5,598 nt of DNA, taken from contig PCDB01000050.1 of the NCBI GenBank assembly GCA_002591625.1, forward strand, positions 58,403 through 64,000. The letters are read 5' to 3'. The translations under genes and the position numbers were made by a program. The notes under the pieces are model-generated. The model saw only the letters and a program-made list of their open reading frames with translations, was not told where the DNA came from and made no database searches. Shown here one piece after another: positions 1 through 5,598 of the stretch. Position 1 is the stretch's first letter, and each line of letters begins with the position of its first letter. Source of the stretch: Porticoccaceae bacterium. Lineage in GTDB: Bacteria; Pseudomonadota; Gammaproteobacteria; Pseudomonadales; Porticoccaceae.

Positions 1-687
1 ACTCACAGTGCCCCTGATTGGGTCTCTCGTGCTGTCTATGGCCTCCCTGAATTAAATCGAGAAAAGATTGCTTCAGCTGAGCTAGTGGCATGTCCTGGGT
101 GTTATCCCACCAGCATAGAGCTTGGTCTTCTGCCGCTCCTGAAAAATGGTTGTCTGGAATTATCTGGCATCATTGCAAATGTCGCCTCTGGCGTGAGCGG
201 GGCAGGAAGGACTCTTAGTAAGGACAAACTATTTGCAGAGGTGAATGATGGTTTTAGGGCATATAGTGTAATGGGACATCGTCACCAACCAGAGATAGAG
301 CAGGTTTTGTCTGAAATGGCTGGTGACGAAGTTTCTATCACTTTTGTCCCTCATTTGTTACCGATAAATAGAGGAATTCACTCGACTATATATGGAAACT
401 TAAAAAGAAGCGGAAAAGGCATTCAAATGCTCTTTGAGGAGTTCTATCGATCTGAACCATTTGTTCAAGTATTGCCTGCTGGGTCGCATCCTTCTACTCG
501 AAATGTTCGTGGCACAAACACATGCCAGATCTCGATCCACCAGCCAGGAAATGCTAACAGAATCGTACTTTTGGTTGTGGAAGATAATTTAACCAAGGGC
601 GCCTCTGGTCAGGCTGTTCAGTGCATGAATATTATGTTCTCATATGCTGAATCTGACGGGCTGGCAGGTGCGGCTTTGGTGCCCTAA
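1..687 (+). CDS. argC: N-acetyl-gamma-glutamyl-phosphate reductase, 5'-truncated by window edge
   Basis: ArgC carries out the NADPH-dependent reduction of N-acetyl-glutamyl-5-phosphate to the semialdehyde, the third step of arginine synthesis, in the cytoplasm. The frame is open from base 1, so the gene starts upstream; 228 residues are visible of a usual 340–350, and the N-terminal NADP-binding part is mostly missing. The catalytic cysteine sits in the PGCYPT motif (codon at 100–102). Further family motifs follow in order: SGVSGAGR, the GHRHQPEI segment with the active-site histidine, FVPHLLPINRGI, the VRGTNTCQI strand, and the C-terminal DNLTKGASGQAVQ signature. The GTG at 85 is an internal valine, not a start. 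The TAA shares its last base with the ATG of the next gene (TAATG), which suggests translational coupling. The identification is secure; only the 5' end is unknown. Confidence 0.97.
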   Translation, partial: THSAPDWVSRAVYGLPELNREKIASAELVACPGCYPTSIELGLLPLLKNGCLELSGIIANVASGVSGAGRTLSKDKLFAEVNDGFRAYSVMGHRHQPEIEQVLSEMAGDEVSITFVPHLLPINRGIHSTIYGNLKRSGKGIQMLFEEFYRSEPFVQVLPAGSHPSTRNVRGTNTCQISIHQPGNANRIVLLVVEDNLTKGASGQAVQCMNIMFSYAESDGLAGAALVP

Positions 688-1391
688 TGCGAGAGGAGAG
701 GCCTGTAGTTGTAACTTACCGGAGGGGTCAACGACTCCGTTGGATTGGTTTAGCAATTTCAGCTGTGATCGTTACATTTTTTGTTGGAAGATTTTGGGAC
801 GGTCAAAAATCTACCGAGCTGTTGGCTGAAAAGATAAGGTTAGAAAATAAAATTGACGCCATCGAAAGTGAGCTGATGCTTCGCGAGGAACAACTAAGAA
901 ATGTGCTATTGAGCTCCGAAGTTGATCAAGTTGCGTTGGAAAACACCCGTCAACAAATGGTAATAATGCAGCGCCAAATCCATATGCGTGACGAAGATCT
1001 GAGACTCTATAGAGACCTCCTTCAAGATAATGACAGTCCTAGTGGCTTATCTGTGAGTGATTTTAACCTTCAACGTCTCGATCCGCGACGTGTAAGGTAC
1101 AGATGGGTGGCGAGACAAAAGAACTCAAAAATGAGGCTTTTGAGTGTTTATGCATATATGGAGATACATGGTAAAAGAGACGGCACTAACGTAGTATTAA
1201 GTCTTTCTGAGTTAAATGAACAAGTTAAGACTATGCCTCTAAAGATTGAATTTAAATACTTTTCAATTCAACAGGGGATTTTGCGACTGCCTGACAACTT
1301 CGAGCCGTATAATGTTAGGATAAGTTTGAAGTATGCTTGGGAGACAGAAAAGCTGATTACGCAAGACTTTGCGTGGAAATATGAGGTGTAA
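687..1391 (+). CDS. DUF6776-type single-pass membrane coiled-coil protein, function unknown
   Basis: The product has 234 residues. A basic N-terminal tail (YRRGQRLR, residues 11–18) is followed by one hydrophobic segment (about 19–36), then a charged heptad-like helix rich in E, R, L and Q (about 43–112), then a probable beta-rich domain (about 120–234) with the segments FKYFSIQQG and LRLPDNFEP. By the positive-inside rule the tail is cytoplasmic and the coiled coil and C-terminal domain are periplasmic; this is inference. The architecture, the LRLYRDLLQ–GL junction and the position between argC and a bactofilin match the DUF6776 family as remembered from Pseudomonas PA0663; that assignment is from memory. 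The start overlaps the argC stop by one base and has a GGTG core (678–681) five bases upstream. The stop is one base before the bactofilin ATG. No enzymatic motif is visible, so a structural or scaffolding role is more likely than catalysis. Confidence 0.88.
   Translation: MREERPVVVTYRRGQRLRWIGLAISAVIVTFFVGRFWDGQKSTELLAEKIRLENKIDAIESELMLREEQLRNVLLSSEVDQVALENTRQQMVIMQRQIHMRDEDLRLYRDLLQDNDSPSGLSVSDFNLQRLDPRRVRYRWVARQKNSKMRLLSVYAYMEIHGKRDGTNVVLSLSELNEQVKTMPLKIEFKYFSIQQGILRLPDNFEPYNVRISLKYAWETEKLITQDFAWKYEV
1383..1388 (+). promoter_or_regulatory. Ribosome binding site that fixes the bactofilin start
   Basis: GAGGTG ends four bases before the ATG at 1393 and lies inside the last codons of the upstream gene. 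In-frame alternatives at 1369 (TTG) and 1381 (ATG) have no comparable Shine-Dalgarno sequence, and the protein from 1393 begins MFGKK, a common bactofilin N-terminus. The upstream gene terminates at 1391, so ribosomes could re-initiate directly. Confidence 0.75.
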
Positions 1392-1392
1392 C

Positions 1393-1800
1393 ATGTTTGG
1401 CAAGAAAGATGACGTTTCAGATCAGAGTGCAACTACATTGATTGCAAAAGGGACCCGCATCGAGGGTGATTTAAAGTTTTTAGGGTGCTTAGAAATTGAG
1501 GGTACCGTTGTTGGTAACGTTCGCTCGGAGGATCAAAAGTCGCGAGTTAGAATACTTCATGGTGGGTTGTTAGAAGGTGAAATTAGGGTAAGCGACGTAG
1601 TGATAAATGGAAATGTCAGAGGAGATATTTTTGCAGGAAATTTAATAAAGCTCGCGTCAAAGGCTGTTGTGGAAGGCAATATACATTACAGTTTAATTGA
1701 AGTAGACAAAGGAGCCGAGGTCATCGGCAGCTTTGTTTTAGAGCAAGCCAACACAAATGTAAGCAACTTCCCCAAAGACACGCAGGCAGCAGATGTTTAA
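1393..1800 (+). CDS. Bactofilin family polymer-forming cytoskeletal protein
   Basis: Bactofilins assemble without nucleotide into membrane-associated filaments that position cell-wall enzymes and other proteins. The 135-residue product has the expected plan: a short polar N-terminal tail (1–14), a beta-helical core (about 15–117) built from repeated G-x-(I/V)-x-G-x-(V/I) rungs such as TRIEGDL, LEIEGTVVGNV, GLLEGEI, VINGNVRGDI and AVVEGNI, and a short polar C-terminal tail. The late core segment VEGNIHYSLIEVDKGAEVIGSF matches the conserved final rungs of gammaproteobacterial bactofilins. No transmembrane segment is present, so membrane contact would depend on the N-terminal tail or on a partner. 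The gene directly follows the membrane coiled-coil gene with a one-base gap, a physical link that makes their products likely partners (inference). In other bacteria, bactofilins are known to work with M23 peptidases, one of which is encoded about 1.6 kb away on the other strand. Confidence 0.95.
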   Translation: MFGKKDDVSDQSATTLIAKGTRIEGDLKFLGCLEIEGTVVGNVRSEDQKSRVRILHGGLLEGEIRVSDVVINGNVRGDIFAGNLIKLASKAVVEGNIHYSLIEVDKGAEVIGSFVLEQANTNVSNFPKDTQAADV

Positions 1801-1859
1801 AAACTCAATCAGGGATTTTTGCTTCTACCTAAGCTTCCATCTTTTACTATGGTGTAGAC

Positions 1860-2213
1860 ATGCGTGAAGTTAATATTTTTACGCCTGACGTAGTAGCAAT
1901 TACTCCAGATGCAGTAGCTAAGGTAAAAAACCTTCAAGCTGAGGAGAATAATTCTAACCTCAAATTACGTGTGTATGTTACTGGAGGCGGGTGCTCAGGT
2001 TTTCAATATGGATTTTCATTTGAAGACACTTCCGAAGATGATGACACTCTGATTTGCTCCGACGGTATTACTGTGTTGGTGGACTCGCTGAGTTACCAAT
2101 ATTTAGAGGGGTCGACTCTTGATTATGAACAAAGCCTCATGGGTTCTAGATTTTTGATCAAGAATCCGAATGCTCAAACGACTTGTGGCTGCGGGCTATC
2201 ATTTTCTATTTAG
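1860..2213 (+). CDS. erpA: A-type iron-sulfur cluster carrier/insertion protein ErpA
   Basis: ErpA accepts Fe-S clusters from the Isc scaffold and delivers them to apo-proteins, including IspG/IspH of isoprenoid synthesis in E. coli, and is cytoplasmic. The product is 117 residues, close to the 114 of E. coli. The three cluster-ligand cysteines are present: C45 in [12 protein letters not shown], and C109 and C111 in TTCGCG. The ErpA/HesB core [19 protein letters not shown], the [11 protein letters not shown] segment and the terminal SFSI are typical of ErpA rather than IscA. The usual CGCGSSFSI end reads CGCGLSFSI here, a mild substitution. A GGTG core at 1851–1854 lies five bases before the ATG. 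The 59-bp gap after the bactofilin has no terminator and no convincing promoter, so read-through from upstream is likely. The gene ends tail to tail with anmK, with overlapping stop codons. Confidence 0.96.
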   Translation: MREVNIFTPDVVAITPDAVAKVKNLQAEENNSNLKLRVYVTGGGCSGFQYGFSFEDTSEDDDTLICSDGITVLVDSLSYQYLEGSTLDYEQSLMGSRFLIKNPNAQTTCGCGLSFSI

Positions 2214-3337
2214 GGGCCAAAAATGCCCCCAAGTACAACATCGCAGTTGGCGCCTGTAACAGCGGGAACATTACCCGGTAAGTTATTTATACGCCTCATC
2301 GCCAGCCAAGCAAAAGCTGCAGCCTCTACCCACTCAGGATCGATGCCCAAGCTTTCGGTGGTTTCAAGGGGTACGCCACACAAATGGTCTTGTAATATCG
2401 ACATCATTAGTGAGTTTTTGGCGCCCCCGCCGCAAACAAAGACCTCCTCTACTCTAGTTTCAAGACTATGAATACTATCCCCTATTGTTTGTGCAGTTAG
2501 CATGCATAACGATGCTTGGACATCTTCTGAGGAGATCGGCTTTGACTGAGTGTCGCATTGCTTCAGTTGGGTATCTAACCAATTCAAATTAAAGGTTTCT
2601 CGCCCGGTACTTTTGGGTGAGGGTAACGCAAAAAAAGGATGACGCTTAAGTTTTTTAAGTAGGGGTTTGCATACAACTCCTGTGGCTCCCCACTCCCCAT
2701 TTTCGTCAAAATCGGATCCAATATGTCTCTTACACCAACCGTCAATCAACGTGTTGCCGGGGCCAGTATCGAAACCAATACAAGCCTGGTCTTTGGGCAA
2801 AGATGTAATATTCGCTATCCCTCCGATGTTGACGATCGCTCTGTGTCGATGACGATGTCGAAATATTTGTTCATGGAAGGCCGGCACTAATGGAGCACCT
2901 TGACCCCCATGAGCAATATCAGCTCGCCTAAAATCTGCAACAACCTTACACCCAGTCCTTGCGGCTATAATATTAGGATCACCGATTTGTTTCGAATATG
3001 GTATTTGATGTTGACCAGGTGGGGCATGGCGAATCGTTTGCCCGTGACTTCCAATCGCGGCTATTTGCTGTGGCTTGATTGAGCAAGAGATCATGAGTTC
3101 TATTGCAGCTTGAGAGAAAAGTTCGCCTAGTTGAGTATCAGTCTTGCACAATAGCTCAATCGAAATCTCATTTTGCTCACTTAGGGAAAAAATACTTGTT
3201 TTAACCCCTCTGGGGATCGGATAGGAGCATGTTCCGCATATATTCACCTCGTCATGGACAAACTGCAATGCAACCGCATCTATGCTGTCCACGCTGGTCC
3301 CTGACATTAAACCGATAAAAAACTCTTTTTGATCCAT
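2210..3337 (-). CDS. anmK: 1,6-anhydro-N-acetylmuramic acid kinase AnmK
   Basis: AnmK hydrolyses the 1,6-anhydro bond of anhMurNAc and phosphorylates it to MurNAc-6-phosphate, returning peptidoglycan turnover sugar to metabolism in the cytoplasm. The 375-residue product is slightly longer than the usual 360–370. Its sugar-kinase-type ATP fold is marked by [15 protein letters not shown] (8–22), GSHGQTIRH (96–104), QIGDPN (117–122), [18 protein letters not shown] (135–152), [10 protein letters not shown] (169–178), [13 protein letters not shown] (188–200, holding the presumed catalytic aspartate D190), VCGGGAKN (301–308) and the C-terminal [14 protein letters not shown]. Residues 161–166 read HRHRHR, encoded by near-repeated triplets, just before the conserved RAIVNIGG strand; this is a small oddity in a surface loop. 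The gene lies 34 bp downstream of the M23 peptidase on the same strand with no terminator between, so the two are probably co-transcribed. The ribosome site (GAG about five bases before the ATG) is modest. Confidence 0.97.
   Translation of the reverse strand: MDQKEFFIGLMSGTSVDSIDAVALQFVHDEVNICGTCSYPIPRGVKTSIFSLSEQNEISIELLCKTDTQLGELFSQAAIELMISCSIKPQQIAAIGSHGQTIRHAPPGQHQIPYSKQIGDPNIIAARTGCKVVADFRRADIAHGGQGAPLVPAFHEQIFRHRHRHRAIVNIGGIANITSLPKDQACIGFDTGPGNTLIDGWCKRHIGSDFDENGEWGATGVVCKPLLKKLKRHPFFALPSPKSTGRETFNLNWLDTQLKQCDTQSKPISSEDVQASLCMLTAQTIGDSIHSLETRVEEVFVCGGGAKNSLMMSILQDHLCGVPLETTESLGIDPEWVEAAAFAWLAMRRINNLPGNVPAVTGANCDVVLGGIFGP
2213..2229. terminator. Short GC hairpin at the convergent erpA/anmK junction, possible weak terminator
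   Basis: GGGGC (2213–2217) and GCCCC (2225–2229) can pair around a seven-base loop, giving a hairpin that reads in both directions at the meeting point of two convergent genes. Neither side has a clear U-tract, and the sequence also encodes the last residues of AnmK (GGIFGP), so it may be coincidental. It is the only terminator-like structure found in the junction. Confidence 0.25.
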
Positions 3338-3371
3338 TTCAACTCATTTTTGTGCCATATAAATCATAAAG

Positions 3372-4763
3372 TTATTCATCATTTTGAGACGCCTGTCCTC
3401 GAATTTCAAGACGAACGAGAAGCGCTTTACTTATCTTGTCAAATCGCTCTCTCTCGCCATCATCAATCGGATTTGCCTTTGGTAGTTCAACTGTTCGTGG
3501 GTTTTGGTGAACGCCGTTTACCAGAAACTCATAATGAAGGTGAGGCCCAGTGGAATAGCCGGTTGAACCTACTGTACCGATAACTTTGCCTTGAGAGACT
3601 GTTTGTCCGACCTTCACTTTTCTTGCATCCAAATGAAGATATTTTGTCATATAGGTCTGACCATGTTGAATAAAGACAAAATTACCGTTTGGTTTGCTGA
3701 AAGACGATTCAACAACTTTGCCTCTGCCAGTGGCATAAACCGGCGTGCCTCTGGGAGCGGCATAATCAACTCCCCGATGAGCCTTAATCTTTTTATGGAT
3801 TGGATGCTTTCTCCGGAGGTTAAAACCCGAAGTAATTCGGAATATATCAAGAGGGGTCCGCAAGAAAGTTTTTCTCATGCTCAATCCCTCAGGCGAGTAG
3901 TATCGGGCTGATCCGTCCCTGTGCTCATATCGAACAGCGCGATAGGTTTTACCGCGATTGGTGAAAGACGCCGCGATTATATCTCCTGCATTTAACCTTT
4001 CTCCGTGCAAAAATCGGTCTTCGAATAATACTGCAAACTCATCGCCTTCTCTAATATCGAAAACAAAATCAATATCCCAACCAAATAAGTTAGCCATTTC
4101 CATGATTATATTGTCTGGCAGTTGTGCCCGCTTGGCTGAGTTATAGAGCGAGTCTTTAATAACTCCTTTACGATAGCCATAAAGCACATCGGCGGTGTGG
4201 GTGCGCTTTTCCACTTGAAAATGCCCATGATGGTTATCATATATGTATCGCAGCAGAGGAGATTTGACATACTGAAGTTCAATCAAAGTGTTATTTGAGT
4301 CCAAGCCCATGTGGAACTGTTCACCGGGGGATAAATTATTTAGAAGGTCTCCTCCCGGAGAAGCCGAGAGATCGTAAATTTGTGCAGTGGAGATACCAGC
4401 GCGCTGAAAAAGCGCTGATAAATTATCGCCATTTTTCACCTTTTCTGATCTCCAGACTAACATTTTTTTTAGATGAGCCACGCCATCGGAGTCTAAAACC
4501 AGCGTTCCAGAGGGGCTGTTGTCTTTGTCGAAATCGATATAAAGATGCTCGACTACCTGGCGCCTCTCTTCTTGCTTTTCTCCGGTAGCCATAAATTGAT
4601 TCGCAAGGATTACTATCAAGCAAAAAACTGCTACACAACCAAGCACTAATTTCAGGGACCACGAGCGGATGGTTGAAACCAGCTCATCTGCAATGAGCAG
4701 AAGAGGGGATCGAAATCGTTTCTCTAAATCCATGTCGTCTGGTGAGACGTTAAAGCCATCCAT
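3372..4763 (-). CDS. Membrane-anchored M23 family murein DD-endopeptidase (MepM/Csd3-like)
   Basis: This is a zinc metallopeptidase expected to cut peptide cross-links in peptidoglycan. The 463-residue product has a cytoplasmic N-terminal tail, one membrane segment (about 37–56), then periplasmic domains: an OapA/LysM-like module around 102–135 (RSEKVKNGDNLSALFQRAG), a Csd3-type middle domain (about 160–285) and the M23 domain (about 311–423). The zinc ligands are intact: H329 and D333 in AHRGVDYAAP and H410 in GPHLHYEF, with H377 (YLHLD) and H408 as the further active-site histidines, so the enzyme should be active. Domain order and length match E. coli MepM and the Pseudomonas protein at the equivalent locus; no symbol is given because several paralogues share this plan. 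The start at 4763 has no clear Shine-Dalgarno; methionine 11 (4733) is an alternative but has none either. The partner gene downstream is anmK, which fits a wall-turnover unit. Confidence 0.95.
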   Translation of the reverse strand: MDGFNVSPDDMDLEKRFRSPLLLIADELVSTIRSWSLKLVLGCVAVFCLIVILANQFMATGEKQEERRQVVEHLYIDFDKDNSPSGTLVLDSDGVAHLKKMLVWRSEKVKNGDNLSALFQRAGISTAQIYDLSASPGGDLLNNLSPGEQFHMGLDSNNTLIELQYVKSPLLRYIYDNHHGHFQVEKRTHTADVLYGYRKGVIKDSLYNSAKRAQLPDNIIMEMANLFGWDIDFVFDIREGDEFAVLFEDRFLHGERLNAGDIIAASFTNRGKTYRAVRYEHRDGSARYYSPEGLSMRKTFLRTPLDIFRITSGFNLRRKHPIHKKIKAHRGVDYAAPRGTPVYATGRGKVVESSFSKPNGNFVFIQHGQTYMTKYLHLDARKVKVGQTVSQGKVIGTVGSTGYSTGPHLHYEFLVNGVHQNPRTVELPKANPIDDGERERFDKISKALLVRLEIRGQASQNDE

Positions 4764-4830
4764 AGTAAAAACCGGTTTGCCAAATTTTCGTCATGTTAGA
4801 AATCAATCACAAACTTTGATTAATGTGCAG

Positions 4831-4845
4831 GCAGAATTCGTGCCA
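4831..4845 (-). promoter_or_regulatory. Candidate sigma-54 (-24/-12) promoter for the M23 peptidase–anmK unit
   Basis: On the minus strand the site reads TGGCACGAATTCTGC. This matches the sigma-54 core TGGCACG-N4-TTGC at every defined position but one (CTGC for TTGC), with the required GG-N10-GC spacing. Transcription would start near 4819, leaving a leader of about 56 bases before the ATG at 4763. The flanking, less conserved consensus positions do not match, and no enhancer-binding site can be named. A weak sigma-70 alternative exists further upstream: TTGGCA (4876–4881) with TATTTT (4855–4860) at a short 15-bp spacing. Confidence 0.45.
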
Positions 4846-4923
4846 TATCCCTAAAAAATATTATCTTTTAAGATTTGCCAAAATGCTACTTGCCTGAGCA
4901 AAACCTTTTGAAATGTTCTTGAA

Positions 4924-4932
4924 TGCTACAAT
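4924..4932 (+). promoter_or_regulatory. Extended -10 promoter for tyrS
   Basis: TGCTACAAT is a TGn extended -10 with a 5/6 match to TATAAT. There is no good -35 at 16–18 bp (CTTTTG at 4905–4910); TTGAAA at 4908–4913 is only 13 bp away and too close. Extended -10 promoters often do without a -35. Transcription would start near 4939, about 58 bases before the preferred tyrS ATG at 4997. Confidence 0.55.
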
Positions 4933-4996
4933 AACAAGTGTCAAGTAAGCTATCATGTGCGCTGACTGCTTTCAATTTTTGAGATATCTAGAAAAA

Positions 4997-5598
4997 ATGC
5001 GCCAGACAGGTAAAAAACTTATTGATCAACTGAGCACTCGCGGATTGATTGCACAGATATCCTCTGGTGGCTCGCTTGAGATTCACCTCGATGATTGTGT
5101 TGTGGCTTACTGTGGTTTTGACCCAACTGCAGAAAGTTTGCACATTGGGCACCTCGTTCCACTTTTGGTGTTAAAACGCTTTCAAATGGCCGGACATAAA
5201 CCAATAGCATTAATTGGCGGGGCTACGGGTATGATTGGCGATCCGAGTTTCAAGGCCAGTGAGAGAAGATTATTGTCTGAGAATCAAATTGGCGAATGGA
5301 GCGAAAAAATTAAAAGTCAAATTAGCAGATTTGTCGAATTCGACGGAATCCAAAACAAAGCCATAGTCTTGAACAATCTCGAATGGGTCAAACCTCTCAG
5401 CGTATTAAATTTTCTTAGAGATGTAGGGAAGCATTTTTCGATAAACAACATGATTTCTAAAGAGTCAGTCAAGCAGAGAATTGATCGCGAGGGAAGTGGC
5501 ATCTCTTTCACTGAATTTTCATACTCTCTGTTGCAAGCCTACGATTTTTCAGAGCTTTTTCGCCGACATGGCTGTACTGTCCAGATTGGTGGAAGTGA
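4997..5598 (+). CDS. tyrS: Tyrosyl-tRNA synthetase, N-terminal part, truncated by window edge
   Basis: TyrS charges tRNA-Tyr with tyrosine in the cytoplasm. The frame is open from the ATG to the last base: 200 full codons plus two bases, nearly half of a protein usually about 400–425 residues long. The class I signature is LHIGH (residues 48–52) after [10 protein letters not shown], followed by [17 protein letters not shown]. The tyrosine pocket segment [14 protein letters not shown] (171–184) has the expected Y176, Q180 and D183, and the sequence ends in the conserved QIGGS. The KMSKS loop and the C-terminal tRNA-binding domain lie beyond the window. It resembles the E. coli/TyrS class rather than the TyrZ class. 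The start at 4997 fits the usual N-terminus length ([13 protein letters not shown] after a few residues), but its ribosome site is poor. An in-frame ATG at 4955 would add 14 residues of unlike composition and is less likely. Confidence 0.96.
   Translation, partial: MRQTGKKLIDQLSTRGLIAQISSGGSLEIHLDDCVVAYCGFDPTAESLHIGHLVPLLVLKRFQMAGHKPIALIGGATGMIGDPSFKASERRLLSENQIGEWSEKIKSQISRFVEFDGIQNKAIVLNNLEWVKPLSVLNFLRDVGKHFSINNMISKESVKQRIDREGSGISFTEFSYSLLQAYDFSELFRRHGCTVQIGGS

Larger units (their letters stand above)
4764..4996. other. Divergent regulatory region between the M23 peptidase and tyrS
   Basis: This 233-bp AT-rich gap holds no credible gene. It must contain the promoters of both divergent units. 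It contains a sigma-54-like site toward the peptidase (4831–4845), an extended -10 element toward tyrS (4924–4932), an inverted repeat AATCAA-N9-TTGATT (4801–4821), an A/T tract (4851–4870) and two copies of AATGCTAC (4882–4889 and 4922–4929) exactly 40 bp apart. No rho-independent terminator, tRNA or riboswitch-like fold was recognised. Confidence 0.7.

Noticed and set aside
644..829. Plus-strand 61-codon frame across the argC/DUF6776 junction
   Set aside because: It lies wholly in another frame of two well-supported genes and shows no recognisable protein features.
1369..1392. Longer bactofilin form starting at TTG 1369 or ATG 1381
   Set aside because: The GAGGTG ribosome site is placed for ATG 1393, and the extension overlaps the previous gene and lacks family resemblance.
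1821..1834. GCTT–AAGC inverted repeat after the bactofilin as a terminator
   Set aside because: A four-base stem with no following T-tract is too weak to count.
1819..1850. TTGCTT and TACTAT as a promoter for erpA
   Set aside because: The spacer is 20 bp and the -10 lies only nine bases before the ATG, which would give an almost leaderless message; the GGTG ribosome site there would be wasted.
2223..3082. Plus-strand frames opposite anmK
   Set aside because: They are antisense shadows of a clearly conserved kinase gene, with low-complexity, unfamiliar translations.
3591..4588. Plus- and minus-strand alternative frames of 62–106 codons within the M23 gene
   Set aside because: The M23 frame has all catalytic motifs across the span; the alternatives have no ribosome site or family features.
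4939..4944. Perfect TTGACA -35 hexamer on the minus strand toward the M23 gene
   Set aside because: At 16–18 bp the partner sequences (TCAAGA, CAAGAA, AAGAAC) do not resemble a -10, so it is not supported as a promoter.
4982..4989. AGATATCT palindrome just before the tyrS start
   Set aside because: An eight-base AT-rich palindrome is common by chance and matches no operator I can name.
5019..5511. Minus-strand frames within tyrS
   Set aside because: They are opposite an unmistakable synthetase coding sequence and have no independent support.

Overview
The window is a housekeeping stretch of a gammaproteobacterial chromosome with moderate, slightly AT-leaning composition. The gene order argC – DUF6776-type membrane protein – bactofilin – erpA, facing anmK – M23 peptidase, with tyrS beyond, is from memory the order known in Pseudomonas (PA0662–PA0668 region) and relatives. 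E. coli-like ArgC, A-type carrier ErpA, AnmK and TyrS sequences point the same way. A marine or otherwise lower-GC gammaproteobacterium is likely; the genus cannot be given from this sequence.

Left arm (1–2213, + strand): the 3' two-thirds of argC (arginine biosynthesis) overlaps by one base a small single-pass membrane coiled-coil protein. That gene is followed one base later by a bactofilin cytoskeleton gene and, after 59 bp, by erpA (Fe-S cluster delivery). The spacing, the GGTG Shine-Dalgarno cores in front of three successive genes and the lack of a terminator suggest one transcript, although erpA could have its own promoter.

Middle (2210–4763, - strand): an inner-membrane-anchored M23 murein endopeptidase is followed after 34 bp by anmK (anhydro-MurNAc kinase, cell-wall recycling). 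anmK meets erpA tail to tail with overlapping stop codons. Right arm (4764–5598): a 233-bp divergent promoter region, then the first 200 codons of tyrS, which runs off the window.

Four of the seven genes plausibly share a cell-envelope theme: a bactofilin scaffold, a membrane coiled-coil protein of unknown function directly coupled to it, a murein hydrolase and a murein recycling kinase. The remaining genes (argC, erpA, tyrS) are general metabolism and translation. There is no mobile element, CRISPR array, tRNA or rRNA. The less expected points are a good sigma-54-type promoter match in front of the M23–anmK unit and the possibility that the uncharacterised membrane protein is a partner of the bactofilin.
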